From: an uncultured bacterium
Lineage (GTDB): Bacteria > Bacillota > Clostridia > Lachnospirales > Lachnospiraceae
Assembly: GCA_947073545.1 (NCBI GenBank)
Contig: CAMTMP010000002.1
Coordinates: 186,001 to 250,000 of the forward strand
Length of the DNA stretch: 64,000 nt
Direction: 5' to 3'
Below, piece by piece: positions 32,705 through 41,527 of this stretch (position 1 is its first letter; each line of letters starts with the position of its first letter). Position numbers and translations under genes: made by a program. Below the pieces are notes generated by a model. That model was not told the origin of the DNA and did no database searches. It worked only from the letters and a program-made list of their open reading frames with translations.

Positions 32705-33451
32705 TCAGTTCACGGCATAGTTTAAGCGCACCGTGATCGAGGCCGTTTTATTTCGTGAACTGGTGTCAAAATAGCCGCCGTAGCTATACTCGGTGTTGCT
32801 GTTTTGTGCGGTGATCTGGAAAACGCCCAGATTAGCGTTTAACAGCTCTCCAACGGCGGCGCCCGTGCCCTGGGCCATCAGATCAATCCGGTCCTTGGCG
32901 TTTTTCGTCGCCTCCTCGATCAACTGCAGCTTCAATTCATCCAGCTTCGTGTAATAATACTCCGGCTCTTCTGACGCAAACTGTACGCCGGATTCGATCA
33001 GCCCGGAGATATCTCTGGAAATCCCTTCGATTTTATCAATGTCCGTAGACGTGATCGATACATTCTGGTAGAGATCATAGCCGTCGATGTAATCCCTGAT
33101 TCGATCGCCGTTCTCATTGTACTCGGACTCCCAGCGGGCGTTTATGGTAACGGAACTGAACACCATCTCCTCCTCCGTCACGCCGCTGTCAACCAAATAT
33201 TTTTTCACAAGCTCCGCATCCTTTTTGATGGAGCGGTAAGCGTCCTGTGTGGTGGCACCCTGTCCGGAAAAGCTGCCCCGCCAGACGATCAGATCCGCCT
33301 CGAAATCGCAGTTTGCGGAGCCTGTCGCGTTTAGGCCCCCGCCAACGGTGCTCTTTTTGTAGGTCACCAGATTTCCCGTGAAAATCGTAACGCAGACGAT
33401 GGCGCAGATGCCCGCGATCAGCGCGATGATAATCCCCTTAAATTCTTTCAT
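32705..33451 (-). CDS. SIMPL (DUF541) domain protein inside the his operon
   Basis: 248 aa. An N-terminal uncleaved signal anchor (IIIALIAGICAIVCVTIFTG, residues 6-25) precedes a SIMPL domain: LNATGSANCDFEADLIVWRG, EEEMVFSSVTINARWE, YDLYQNVSITSTDIDKIEGI, and the C-terminal ASITVRLNYAV strand. SIMPL proteins are periplasmic or surface proteins (for example E. coli YggE) linked to stress. There is no known part in histidine synthesis. It sits between hisG and hisD with the same orientation and gaps under 100 nt, so it is likely co-transcribed. Confidence 0.85.
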   Translation of the reverse strand: MKEFKGIIIALIAGICAIVCVTIFTGNLVTYKKSTVGGGLNATGSANCDFEADLIVWRGSFSGQGATTQDAYRSIKKDAELVKKYLVDSGVTEEEMVFSSVTINARWESEYNENGDRIRDYIDGYDLYQNVSITSTDIDKIEGISRDISGLIESGVQFASEEPEYYYTKLDELKLQLIEEATKNAKDRIDLMAQGTGAAVGELLNANLGVFQITAQNSNTEYSYGGYFDTSSRNKTASITVRLNYAVN

Positions 33452-33516
33452 AGTGAAACTCCTTCCTGTTATTTTCCACTGTTGCTGCTCTTTCCAAATT
33501 TATATTTCTGCGAGTA

Positions 33517-33552
33517 AAGTCTATAGATGGCTTTAAGTCTATAGATGGCTTT
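33517..33552. repeat. 18-bp tandem duplication at the end of hisG
   Basis: AAGTCTATAGATGGCTTT occurs twice in direct tandem (33517-33534 and 33535-33552). The second copy contains the hisG stop codon, so the first copy is extra sequence just beyond the gene. Confidence 0.9.
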
Positions 33553-34183
33553 TCAACTCTGTGATCAACTTCTTAATCCGCTCCGGCTCCATCTGCATAC
33601 TTACCTGATTCACAATCATTCTCGCGGACAGCGGGCAGATCTCCTCCAGCACTTCCAGCCCGTTTTCTTTTAATGTAGATCCGGTTTCCACGATATCCAC
33701 GATCACATCGGCAAGCTTCACAATCGGTCCCAGCTCCACGGAACCGTTCAGCTTGATGATATCCACCGTCTGATGCTTCTTATTATAAAAATAGTCTTTG
33801 GCGATATTGGGATATTTGCTGGCTACCCTTATCATTTCATGGTGCTGTAAAAGCTCTTTCGCGCTCTTCGGGCCGCAGACACACATCCTGCACTTTCCGT
33901 ACCCAAGATCCAAAACCTCGTATACCCTTCTGTTTTCTTCCATGATCGTATCCTTGCCGACCACACCGATATCAGCCGCCCCATACTCCACATAGGTAGG
34001 CACATCCGGCCCCTTTGACAGGAAAAATTTTAATTTCAGTTCCTCGTTCACAAAAATCAGCTTGCGGGAATCTTTATCCTTCATTTCCTCGCAGGTGATG
34101 CCGATTTTCTCCAGAAGTTCCATTGTTTTATTGGCAAGACGCCCTTTCCCAAGGGCGAATGTCAGATATCTGTCTTCACTCAT
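33539..34183 (-). CDS. hisG: ATP phosphoribosyltransferase, short form catalytic subunit
   Basis: 214 aa, the short HisG lacking the regulatory C-terminal domain, which requires HisZ. Starts YLTFALGKGRLANKTMELL; the PRPP-binding block appears as GPIVKLADVIVDIVETGSTLKENGLEVLE with conserved VDIVETGxTL. Catalyses ATP plus PRPP to phosphoribosyl-ATP, the first committed step. It starts 2 nt after the hisZ stop. The gene ends within an 18-bp tandem duplication. Confidence 0.96.
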   Translation of the reverse strand: MSEDRYLTFALGKGRLANKTMELLEKIGITCEEMKDKDSRKLIFVNEELKLKFFLSKGPDVPTYVEYGAADIGVVGKDTIMEENRRVYEVLDLGYGKCRMCVCGPKSAKELLQHHEMIRVASKYPNIAKDYFYNKKHQTVDIIKLNGSVELGPIVKLADVIVDIVETGSTLKENGLEVLEEICPLSARMIVNQVSMQMEPERIKKLITELKSHL

Positions 34184-34185
34184 TT

Positions 34186-35310
34186 TCAGGCACGCTCTCT
34201 TTTCTTTTCATTTAGCTCCACTTTCTTGCCGGAAGCGCGCATCTGCTTAGCCTCCATCAGCCTTTCCTTAAAGGTTTCTTCCGTATAATACAGTTTCACA
34301 GGCTCCTCTATTCCCGAAATGATCACATTCTGCCGTCCCATAGCGGCAAGCAGATCATCCACAACAATCACAAAGCCGATGGCTGCGGCTTCCTTGCCAA
34401 ACCGCCCGAGCAGACTGTCATAACGCCCGCCTTTCACAATCGCGTCGCCCACACCGTAGGTGTAGCCCTTGAAAATGATACCTGTATAGTAATTATACTT
34501 GCTTAGCATCCCAAGGTCAAAGGAAACATACTTCTCCACCCCATAATCGACAAGCGTCCGGTAAACCTTTTCAAGCCGCTCGATAGCGTGTCTGGACCGC
34601 TTGTTAGATACCGCCTTTTTCGCGTCTTCCAGAATAGAAACCGTCCCAAACAGGTCGCTCACTTTAAGAAGCAGTTCCTTGTCCTTTTTATCCACGCCGA
34701 TGCGGTCGAGCAGTTCCTCCGCACCGAAATAGTTTTTGCCGGAAATAAACTCACGAAGTGCAAGCTCCGTCTCCTCGTCAAGCCCCGCCTCCGCGCAGAT
34801 GCCTTTGAAATATTCCAGATTGCCGACGCTTAACTGGAAATCGGACAGTCCCGCGTGATAGAGCGCCTCGATCGTCATGGCAATCATCTCCGCGTCCGCC
34901 TGCACGGAAGAATCACCGATCAACTCCGCCCCCATCTGGGTAACTTCCTTAAGCTTGCCCTGCAGATTGGAGGTATTTGTATAGGTATTGCCCTGATAGC
35001 AAAAACGGATCGGCACGTCCTCCTCCATAAAATATTTGGCCGCGCATCTCGCAATGGAGGGTGTAAAATCCGGCCGCAGAACCAAAGTGTTTCCCTCTTT
35101 GTCAAAGAACTTGTAAAGCTCTTTGGACGGCGTCGTCCCCACTTCCTTGGAAAAAACGTCAAAAAATTCAAAGGTCGGGGTCTGAATGTCCCGATAGCCG
35201 TAGGCTGTGATCTTTTCATGCAAAAGATGCTCCACCACCGTCTTCTTCGCCTTCTCCTCCCCATAAATATCCCGCACGCCCTCCGGCGTATGTACTAATT
35301 TTTTCCTCAT
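34186..35310 (-). CDS. hisZ: ATP phosphoribosyltransferase regulatory subunit HisZ
   Basis: 374 aa, a class II histidyl-tRNA-synthetase paralogue that activates short HisG and confers feedback by histidine. Motif 2-like region LRPDFTPSIARCAAKY and the YYTGIIFKGYTYGVGD / GGRYDSLLGRFG motifs are seen; the C-terminal anticodon-binding domain of true HisRS is absent. First gene of the operon, with a strong promoter 60-90 nt upstream. Confidence 0.95.
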   Translation of the reverse strand: MRKKLVHTPEGVRDIYGEEKAKKTVVEHLLHEKITAYGYRDIQTPTFEFFDVFSKEVGTTPSKELYKFFDKEGNTLVLRPDFTPSIARCAAKYFMEEDVPIRFCYQGNTYTNTSNLQGKLKEVTQMGAELIGDSSVQADAEMIAMTIEALYHAGLSDFQLSVGNLEYFKGICAEAGLDEETELALREFISGKNYFGAEELLDRIGVDKKDKELLLKVSDLFGTVSILEDAKKAVSNKRSRHAIERLEKVYRTLVDYGVEKYVSFDLGMLSKYNYYTGIIFKGYTYGVGDAIVKGGRYDSLLGRFGKEAAAIGFVIVVDDLLAAMGRQNVIISGIEEPVKLYYTEETFKERLMEAKQMRASGKKVELNEKKRERA

Positions 35311-35345
35311 ATGCCCCTCGCTTTATTGGTTTAAAGTGATAATAC

Positions 35346-35359
35346 GCTAATTTATTAGC
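35346..35359. promoter_or_regulatory. Palindrome downstream of the his promoter, candidate operator
   Basis: GCTAAT-TT-ATTAGC, located about 10-23 nt downstream of the predicted transcription start. A protein bound here would block elongation. Candidate regulator unknown; TrpR-family HisR/YerC proteins are known to control his genes in Clostridia. Confidence 0.5.
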
Positions 35360-35375
35360 AAGCCAAATCCATTAT

Positions 35376-35404
35376 ACTATACGCTGTTTTCTTTTGTTTG
35401 TCAA
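35376..35404 (-). promoter_or_regulatory. Promoter of the histidine operon
   Basis: Minus strand: TTGACA (35404-35399), 17 bp, TATAGT (35381-35376). Confidence 0.8.
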
Positions 35405-35501
35405 TCTGTCTATAAAATTGCGTAACAGTTCCGCCTTCGGCTTCACTGTCACGTCTGATGCACACAAAATGCTCCAAAGTCGCATTTTGGCGCCTGCACG
35501 C

Positions 35502-36038
35502 CTACTCTGCCCGGTCCTCCAGATCCTTCTGAATCATGTCCAGATAGGGTACCAGAATCCCATGTTTTTTCGGCAGTACATACGCCGGATTCAACTCGCC
35601 AAAACGGAAGCTTTTGCGCCCGCCCTCCTTCGCCCGATCCCAGAAATAGCGCAGCATCTCATAAGGCAGATAATAAAAGAGATCCTTGTGAGAGTAATAA
35701 ATAAGAAAGAACGCGATCCCCTTCTGCTTCTCGAACTGTCCCATAAATTCCACTTGGTGCTCATGGATATTCTGAAGTGCGAAAGTGTCGGCCGCGCATT
35801 CCTTCGCGTCAAAGCAGACGGGAATCCCCTGCACCGCGCCGATGTAATCCACAGTGCTCTTCTGATCAAAATAGGCGAGTGTGATATGACGGCTGTCCTT
35901 GTCTATATTAATCGGTGTAATGGGCGTGGGCACCTTCTGGATCAGCGCAAGCCCGTTTTCCAGATATTTTTCGTTGGTACGGTTGATCAGATCCTCCAAA
36001 GTGGAGCCGCGAAGCCCGCGTGAGTTCCATGTCGCCAT
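35502..36038 (-). CDS. recU: Holliday junction resolvase RecU
   Basis: 178 aa. Resolves Holliday junctions in recombination and repair in Firmicutes. The N-terminus TWNSRGLRGSTLEDLIN is the RecU hallmark. The nuclease core shows Asp64 (TVDYIGAVQG), Asp77 and Lys79 (CFDAKEC); Asp77 replaces the Glu common in Bacillus RecU, a conservative change. GAGG precedes the ATG at 36038. In Bacillus recU is coupled to ponA; here no penicillin-binding protein gene is adjacent. Confidence 0.95.
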   Translation of the reverse strand: MATWNSRGLRGSTLEDLINRTNEKYLENGLALIQKVPTPITPINIDKDSRHITLAYFDQKSTVDYIGAVQGIPVCFDAKECAADTFALQNIHEHQVEFMGQFEKQKGIAFFLIYYSHKDLFYYLPYEMLRYFWDRAKEGGRKSFRFGELNPAYVLPKKHGILVPYLDMIQKDLEDRAE

Positions 36039-36188
36039 CGTAATCCTCGCTCCAAAGTGTTTCTCAAATCCTGATTTTTCATCTATTATACTCTCTTTAC
36101 AGGAAAATAGCAAGAACAAATGTTCTGATTTTACAAGCATGCCGTTTGCTGTATTTTTTACACGGCGCTATGGTTTTCCTCCCGTTTT

Positions 36189-37325
36189 CTAGATAAAACG
36201 GGAGACGCGTTCGAAAATCTCCGGCGGTTCGCACAGAAAGACACGCTCACTCAAATCCGCAAAGGGTTCGCCAAGGGGCGGGAAAACCACCTTGTAGGCA
36301 TGTAAAAGCTGTGACTCTACGCCCAACTGCCTGCGGTATTTTTCGTTCCACACCATGTCACCGTACTTGTAATCCCCCAAAAGCGGATGGCCGATGCTGG
36401 CCAGATGCGCTCGGATCTGATGAGGCTTTCCCGTGATCAGCTCCACCTCCAACAGCGTCTTATCCTGCTGCATTTTGAGCGGTTTATATCTTGTCTGGAT
36501 ATAAGCGGCCTTCTTATCCTCCGATTGATTCTTCTTTCCGGCAGCCTTTTCGGTGACACCGTTATGATCCTTTTTACAGGAAACCGGCTTGATCATCACC
36601 TTGTTTTTTTTCTCGTCCTTGACCAGATACCCTTCGATAAGCTGCTCCTGTGTCAGATGCCCTTTTACATAGAGCTGATAATATTTGTGAAGGGTTCTGT
36701 CCTTTAACAGCCTGCTTAAAAGCTGCGCCCCCTGAAGGGTTTTGGCGCAGAGCACCATACCGCTTGTGTTGCGGTCAAGACGGTTGCAGACGGAGGGCTT
36801 ATAGAAAGTAAGCTCCGATTCGGACAGCCCGCCCGTTTCCAGAAGCACGCCGATCAGCCACTCGTTGAGGGAAAGATCGGTCATAGCCGCTTTCTGTGAC
36901 AGGATGCCTGCCGGTTTATCGGCAATCAAAATGTGACCGTTTTCATAGATAATCTGAATATCCGAAAACTGCCTGTAAGCCTTGCGGTATGACGGATCGC
37001 CAAAAGACGCATCCTCCGATGCGCCTGCCTGTAAAGAAGAGTCTGTTTCCGGATTCAATCCCTGCCCGTTTAGCTGGCTGCTGTGGGAAGGCTGTTTTGG
37101 TACTTTCCCCCTGAATTTATCCAAGGTCTCCTGTGCAAAAAAAATCTTAACGCAGTCTCCTGCGGCAACCTTCTCGCTGCCGTCTGCCTTTTTATCATTC
37201 AGGGTGATATTCTTTTTTCGCAACATTTTATAGAGAAAACCGCTGCCTGCGTTTGGCAGAATCCGGTGCAGATACTTGTCAAACCGCTGTCCAGCTTCCC
37301 TGTCTGTGATAATCGCCTGATACAT
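36189..37325 (-). CDS. RluA-family pseudouridine synthase
   Basis: About 378 aa. S4-like N-terminus (AGQRFDKYLHRIL, GFLYKMLRKKNITLN) and RluA catalytic domain with CNRLDRNTSGMVLCAKT (catalytic Asp) and GKPHQIRAHLASIGHPLLGDYKYGD. A hydrophilic insertion of about 45 residues (SSQLNGQGLNPETDSS...) lies between the two domains and another (CKKDHNGVTEKAAGKKNQSE) within the catalytic domain. Tandem ATGs at 37328 and 37325 follow GGAG; the second has better spacing. It resembles RluC-type enzymes; the target base is unknown. Confidence 0.88.
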   Translation of the reverse strand: MYQAIITDREAGQRFDKYLHRILPNAGSGFLYKMLRKKNITLNDKKADGSEKVAAGDCVKIFFAQETLDKFRGKVPKQPSHSSQLNGQGLNPETDSSLQAGASEDASFGDPSYRKAYRQFSDIQIIYENGHILIADKPAGILSQKAAMTDLSLNEWLIGVLLETGGLSESELTFYKPSVCNRLDRNTSGMVLCAKTLQGAQLLSRLLKDRTLHKYYQLYVKGHLTQEQLIEGYLVKDEKKNKVMIKPVSCKKDHNGVTEKAAGKKNQSEDKKAAYIQTRYKPLKMQQDKTLLEVELITGKPHQIRAHLASIGHPLLGDYKYGDMVWNEKYRRQLGVESQLLHAYKVVFPPLGEPFADLSERVFLCEPPEIFERVSRFI

Positions 37326-37402
37326 CATGCCTCTCCTGCTTTTTGAAATACCACGTCCGCCCGAACCCATGATACATACCGCACACGGACGGGAAATGTG
37401 GC

Positions 37403-37978
37403 TTAGATGGAAACGGCGTACAACAGATTGATAATCCCCTCTTTATCCTTGTGATCGTCCGCCCGCATATCCAGCAACCGACTCAGTCGGTCAAGATATT
37501 TATCCTCCTGAGAAAAGATGTTAACCGTCACGTTCTTAATGCCTTCCTGTACAAGCATCTGTTCCAGATGCTTTTCCGCTTCTCTACAGCCGCAGAAAGG
37601 ATTTTCCGTCATGCCGCAGAGCACATTTCCCTTTAACGCCATATGGCTTAAGGGGTAATTTTTCTGATAAGAAGTAAAATACATGTCATAAAAGACAGTC
37701 AGGTTACTGTTATCATAGGAAATAAGTCTTTTATGCAGCGCGTCACTGCAGCCCTTTGCCCTCATAAAGAGAATGAAGTTCACCGCGCTCTTGCAGGCAG
37801 GCAGACAGCCTAAAATCGCCACTATGGTAAGCAGATTTTTATTGCTTCCCGTGGTCAGGACGCCCATGGCGTACAGCCCGCCGGAAAGCAGGAAGAAGAT
37901 CAAGGTGCGGAGCGCCGCATATTTTCTGTGATTATGCAGATAACCGAAAGCGCCTTTCGGCACTAGTAAATGTTTCAT
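37403..37978 (-). CDS. Membrane protein of unknown function
   Basis: 191 aa. Two neighbouring hydrophobic helices (LIFFLLSGGLYAMGVL and LLTIVAILGCLPACKSAVNF, about 26-70) are followed by a cytoplasmic domain of about 115 residues, with Cys at CGMTENPFCGCREAE and an acidic/basic C-terminal part (DMRADDHKDKEG). I do not recognise the family. It lies between an RluA-family gene and an SDR gene, all leftward with short gaps. Confidence 0.75.
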   Translation of the reverse strand: MKHLLVPKGAFGYLHNHRKYAALRTLIFFLLSGGLYAMGVLTTGSNKNLLTIVAILGCLPACKSAVNFILFMRAKGCSDALHKRLISYDNSNLTVFYDMYFTSYQKNYPLSHMALKGNVLCGMTENPFCGCREAEKHLEQMLVQEGIKNVTVNIFSQEDKYLDRLSRLLDMRADDHKDKEGIINLLYAVSI

Positions 37979-38066
37979 AGAAATCCCCCTTGTCAGAGTC
38001 GTTTACCGCGTTGATGTGCATGGAAATGATCTCTTCTTTTCATTGGTTATGACAGACAGTTTGCGC

Positions 38067-38822
38067 CTAAGGTCTGAAACAGTTCATCATTACGTTTTGC
38101 ACACTCTGGGTCGCCAGATAAAGCAGTTTGACAGGAAGGCCGCATATGGAAACGCTTTTTCCGATCTTACAGTCGTCAAGCGCTTTTTTCACCACACAGG
38201 CTGTCTCTGCCATGGTAAGTTTTTTCAGCGCGCCAAATCCGGACATGTCCTCATAAGCATGGGCGAGAAACGGCGTGTTGACAGGGCCGGGACAGACGGC
38301 GGTTACCGTGATCCCTCTCCCGCGAAGCTCCTGTGCAAGCGCGCGGCTTAGGGAATACACATAAGCCTTGGAGGCGGCATAGACGGCAAAAGCGCTCTGC
38401 GGGACAAAGGCGGCCCCGGAGGAAACCTGAATCAGTTTGCTGCCGCTTTTCATATAAGGAAGACAAACTATGGTCATTCTGGTTAATGCCATAATGTTTA
38501 GCTGTATCATGGCGTCGATTTCCTCTTTGTTTTGTCTGGCAAAAAGTTTGTGGCTGCCCACACCGGCACAGTTCACCAATGTGGTAATCTTCGGGTTCTG
38601 TATGGCAAGCACTTCCTCGAACTGTTTCAGCGCGGCTTCGTCCGTCAGGTCAATCACGATTGGACGGGCTTTGATGCGAAGGGAATCCGCCAGTTTGTCA
38701 AGCGGCTCTCTGCTGCGGGCCAGAAGCCAGATCTCGTCCGTTTTTGAGAGACACCTGTCAAGCTGCACGGCAAACTCCCGTCCCATTCCGGAAGAAGCGC
38801 CGGTGATAATGGCAATATTCAT
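38067..38822 (-). CDS. SDR family NAD(P)-dependent oxidoreductase
   Basis: 251-aa classical short-chain dehydrogenase. Cofactor motif TGASSGMGRE at residues 7-16, NCAGVG at about 87-92, active-site Ser in VSSGAAFVPQ and the YAASK motif (Tyr and Lys). The PGPVNTPF motif after the active site is typical. Substrate not deducible. Similar to DltE-like or general SDR proteins. Confidence 0.9.
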   Translation of the reverse strand: MNIAIITGASSGMGREFAVQLDRCLSKTDEIWLLARSREPLDKLADSLRIKARPIVIDLTDEAALKQFEEVLAIQNPKITTLVNCAGVGSHKLFARQNKEEIDAMIQLNIMALTRMTIVCLPYMKSGSKLIQVSSGAAFVPQSAFAVYAASKAYVYSLSRALAQELRGRGITVTAVCPGPVNTPFLAHAYEDMSGFGALKKLTMAETACVVKKALDDCKIGKSVSICGLPVKLLYLATQSVQNVMMNCFRP

Positions 38823-39054
38823 ATACGTCCCTTCTCCTGTTTCTGTGTTTATGGCATGTCAGACCGATACTAAGCCTGTATTTTAGTGTACCACTTTTAT
38901 CTGTCACCCGTAAACAATTACTTTTTGACGGGAAAGGAAGGTTCCCGGGATAAATTATGTTATTATTTATTCACAAAATATGCGATTATGAGCTATTATT
39001 TTTAGTAAAAGTGTTGTATAATTTTGGTAGTATTGTAAAAAGGAGGAAAGCAAT

Positions 39055-40263
39055 ATGGCAAAAGAAATGATTGCAATGCTTCTTGCCGGCGGACAGGGTT
39101 CCCGACTGTACACGCTTACGGAGAAGCTTGCAAAACCGGCAGTTCCATTCGGCGGCAAATACCGCATTATTGATTTTCCGCTGTCTAACTGCGTCAATTC
39201 AGGTATTGATACGGTAGGCATCCTGACCCAGTATCAGCCCCTTGTACTGAATGAGTACATCGGCAACGGACAACCGTGGGATCTCGACCGTCTGTACGGG
39301 GGTGTTCATGTACTGCCGCCCTACCAGAAATCCGGCGGCTCTGACTGGTATAAGGGGACCGCAAACGCGATTTACCAGAATATATCTTTTATCGAGCGCT
39401 ATGATCCGAAATATGTCATTATTCTTTCCGGCGACCAGATCTGCAAACAGGATTACAGTGATTTTCTGGAATTCCATAAGGCGAAGAACGCGGAGTTCAG
39501 CGTCGCCGTCATGGAAGTGCCCTGGGAGGAAGCGCCTCGCTTCGGTCTGATGGTAGCGGATGAAAACGACAGAATCACAGAGTTCCAAGAAAAACCAAAA
39601 AATCCGAAGTCCAATCTGGCTTCCATGGGTATTTACATATTTAACTGGGATATCCTGAAAAAGTATCTGGAGGAGGACGAGGCGGATCCCAATTCCGAAA
39701 ATGACTTTGGAAACAACATTATCCCCAATCTGCTGCGCGACAACAGACAGATGTACGCTTACCATTTCAGCGGGTACTGGAAAGATGTGGGAACCATCCA
39801 CTCTTTATGGGAAGCGAATATGGAGGTGCTGGACGCCGAGAGCAGCGGAATCAATCTGTTCGATGAGAGCTGGAAGATTCACAGCCGCAACGTGGGTATG
39901 ACAGGACACAAGATCAGCGCAGGTGCGGAAGTGGAAAATACGATGGTTTCCGACGGCTGCCGCATTAAGGGAAATGTAAAGCACTCCATCCTTTTTGCAG
40001 GCGTGAAGGTTGAAGCGGGAGCAGTGATCGAGGATGCGGTTATCATGGGCGGCACGACAATCAAGTCCGGCGCGGTGGTAAAACACTGTATCGTCGCGGA
40101 AAATGTGACGATCTGTGAAAATGCCGTTGTGGGGGCAATGCCCTCCGGCGATGAGGACGGTGTGGCAACGGTAGGTTCCGGTCTTACGATCGGTGAGAAT
40201 GCTGTCGTCGGACCGAATGCGATCGTAAAAAATGATATGAAAGGCGGTGAAGAACAATGGTAA
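39055..40263 (+). CDS. glgC: Glucose-1-phosphate adenylyltransferase, GlgC subunit
   Basis: 402 aa. Makes ADP-glucose for glycogen. The N-terminal nucleotidyltransferase begins [34 protein letters not shown]; the glucose-1-phosphate site appears as [20 protein letters not shown] and the ADP-Glc site as [16 protein letters not shown]. The C-terminal left-handed beta-helix (about 290-400) has hexapeptide-like repeats. AGGAGG precedes the ATG. The stop overlaps glgD by 7 nt. Firmicutes enzymes work as GlgC-GlgD complexes. Confidence 0.97.
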   Translation: MAKEMIAMLLAGGQGSRLYTLTEKLAKPAVPFGGKYRIIDFPLSNCVNSGIDTVGILTQYQPLVLNEYIGNGQPWDLDRLYGGVHVLPPYQKSGGSDWYKGTANAIYQNISFIERYDPKYVIILSGDQICKQDYSDFLEFHKAKNAEFSVAVMEVPWEEAPRFGLMVADENDRITEFQEKPKNPKSNLASMGIYIFNWDILKKYLEEDEADPNSENDFGNNIIPNLLRDNRQMYAYHFSGYWKDVGTIHSLWEANMEVLDAESSGINLFDESWKIHSRNVGMTGHKISAGAEVENTMVSDGCRIKGNVKHSILFAGVKVEAGAVIEDAVIMGGTTIKSGAVVKHCIVAENVTICENAVVGAMPSGDEDGVATVGSGLTIGENAVVGPNAIVKNDMKGGEEQW

Positions 40264-41399
40264 AATCAAATACAAGTGCACTCGGGATCATTTTCCCAAA
40301 CAGTTACGACGCGCTGGTTCCTGAGCTGGTGAATGTGCGTTTGATGGCTTCCATTCCTTTTGCCAGCCGTTACCGTATCATCGACTTTATTTTATCCGGC
40401 ATGACGCATTCCGGTATCGGAAATATTTCCGTGATCGTAAACAAAAATTATCATTCTCTGATGGATCATCTCGGCTCCGGCCGTGAGTGGGATCTGGTGC
40501 GCAAAAACGGCGGCTTACATATCTTCCCTCCCTTCGCGGAAAAGGAAGCGAAGCCTTATGTCGGTCGCGCAAGCGCACTGGCGAATATTCTCGATTTCCT
40601 GCGGGATTCGAAGGAAAAGTACATTATCATGTCGGACACCAATATGGTGGTGAACTTTGACTTCCACGCTATGCTGCAGGACCATATCGAGAACGAGGCG
40701 GATATGACGCTCGCTTACTGCGAACAGCCGATTCCCAGCGGATTTATAAACGCCAAGAATGACGGCAGAAGTTTTTATTATACCTTTGACATGGAAGGCG
40801 ATCAGCTCAAAAAAATTTATATCAATTCCAAGGAGGACGGCATCAAGAATCTCTCCATGAATATTTTTATCATCAACCGTGATCTTCTGGTGGAGATGGT
40901 GGATAACGCACTGCTGCGCGGTCAGGAATTTTTTATGAGAGACGTTCTGATCCCGCAGATTAACAAATTAAACGTGAGAGGCTACAAATACACCGGCTAT
41001 GTAGGGTTCATTGCGGATATGAAGAGCTATTTCGACGAGAACATGAAGCTTCTGGATGACTATAATCTGGACGCGCTATTCTCCGGCTCTCCCGTCTACA
41101 CCAAGATCAGGGGAGATCATCCTACCCACTACATCAACGGCTCCAAGGTACAAAATGTGATGGTAGCTTCCGGCTGTATCATTGAGGGAGAAGTGGAAAA
41201 CAGCGTGATCTTCCGTGGCGTTAAGATTGCCAAGGGCGCCACTGTGAAAAACTGTATTCTCATGCAGGATACGGTCGTGGAGGCAGGCGCAAATATCGAA
41301 TATCTCATTACGGACAAGGATGTTAAGATCTCAGCCGGAAAAGAGATGAAAGGCACGGACACCTTCCCTGTTTATATCGGGAAATTCCAGACAGTATAA
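40257..41399 (+). CDS. glgD: GlgD subunit of glucose-1-phosphate adenylyltransferase
   Basis: 380 aa. GlgD is the non-catalytic partner that boosts GlgC activity. It shares the fold but starts [20 protein letters not shown] in place of the GGQGSRL loop, losing the catalytic Arg/Gly loop. The C-terminal beta-helix repeats are present ([21 protein letters not shown]...). Seven-base overlap with glgC; a terminator follows after the 41425-41443 palindrome. Confidence 0.96.
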   Translation: MVKSNTSALGIIFPNSYDALVPELVNVRLMASIPFASRYRIIDFILSGMTHSGIGNISVIVNKNYHSLMDHLGSGREWDLVRKNGGLHIFPPFAEKEAKPYVGRASALANILDFLRDSKEKYIIMSDTNMVVNFDFHAMLQDHIENEADMTLAYCEQPIPSGFINAKNDGRSFYYTFDMEGDQLKKIYINSKEDGIKNLSMNIFIINRDLLVEMVDNALLRGQEFFMRDVLIPQINKLNVRGYKYTGYVGFIADMKSYFDENMKLLDDYNLDALFSGSPVYTKIRGDHPTHYINGSKVQNVMVASGCIIEGEVENSVIFRGVKIAKGATVKNCILMQDTVVEAGANIEYLITDKDVKISAGKEMKGTDTFPVYIGKFQTV

Positions 41400-41424
41400 C
41401 AAATCGGGCGTCTGCGCCGATTCA

Positions 41425-41443
41425 GAGAATGCGAAGCATTCTC
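41425..41443. repeat. Copy of the 19-bp intergenic palindrome
   Basis: GAGAATGCGAAGCATTCTC, identical to 7066-7084. It is preceded by another inverted repeat, ATCGGGCG/CGCCGAT. Confidence 0.85.
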
Positions 41444-41484
41444 CGTGAATGATTTATGCTGTCGTAAATACTGCTAAATTTGGA

Positions 41485-41520
41485 AAAGTCCCGCGGACGG
41501 TTTACAATCTGCGGGACTTT
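41485..41520. terminator. Terminator between glgD and ygiQ
   Basis: AAAGTCCCGC (41485-41494) pairs perfectly with GCGGGACTTT (41511-41520). It is A-rich on the left and T-rich on the right, so it can serve both convergent genes. Confidence 0.75.
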
Positions 41521-41527
41521 CTTTGCG

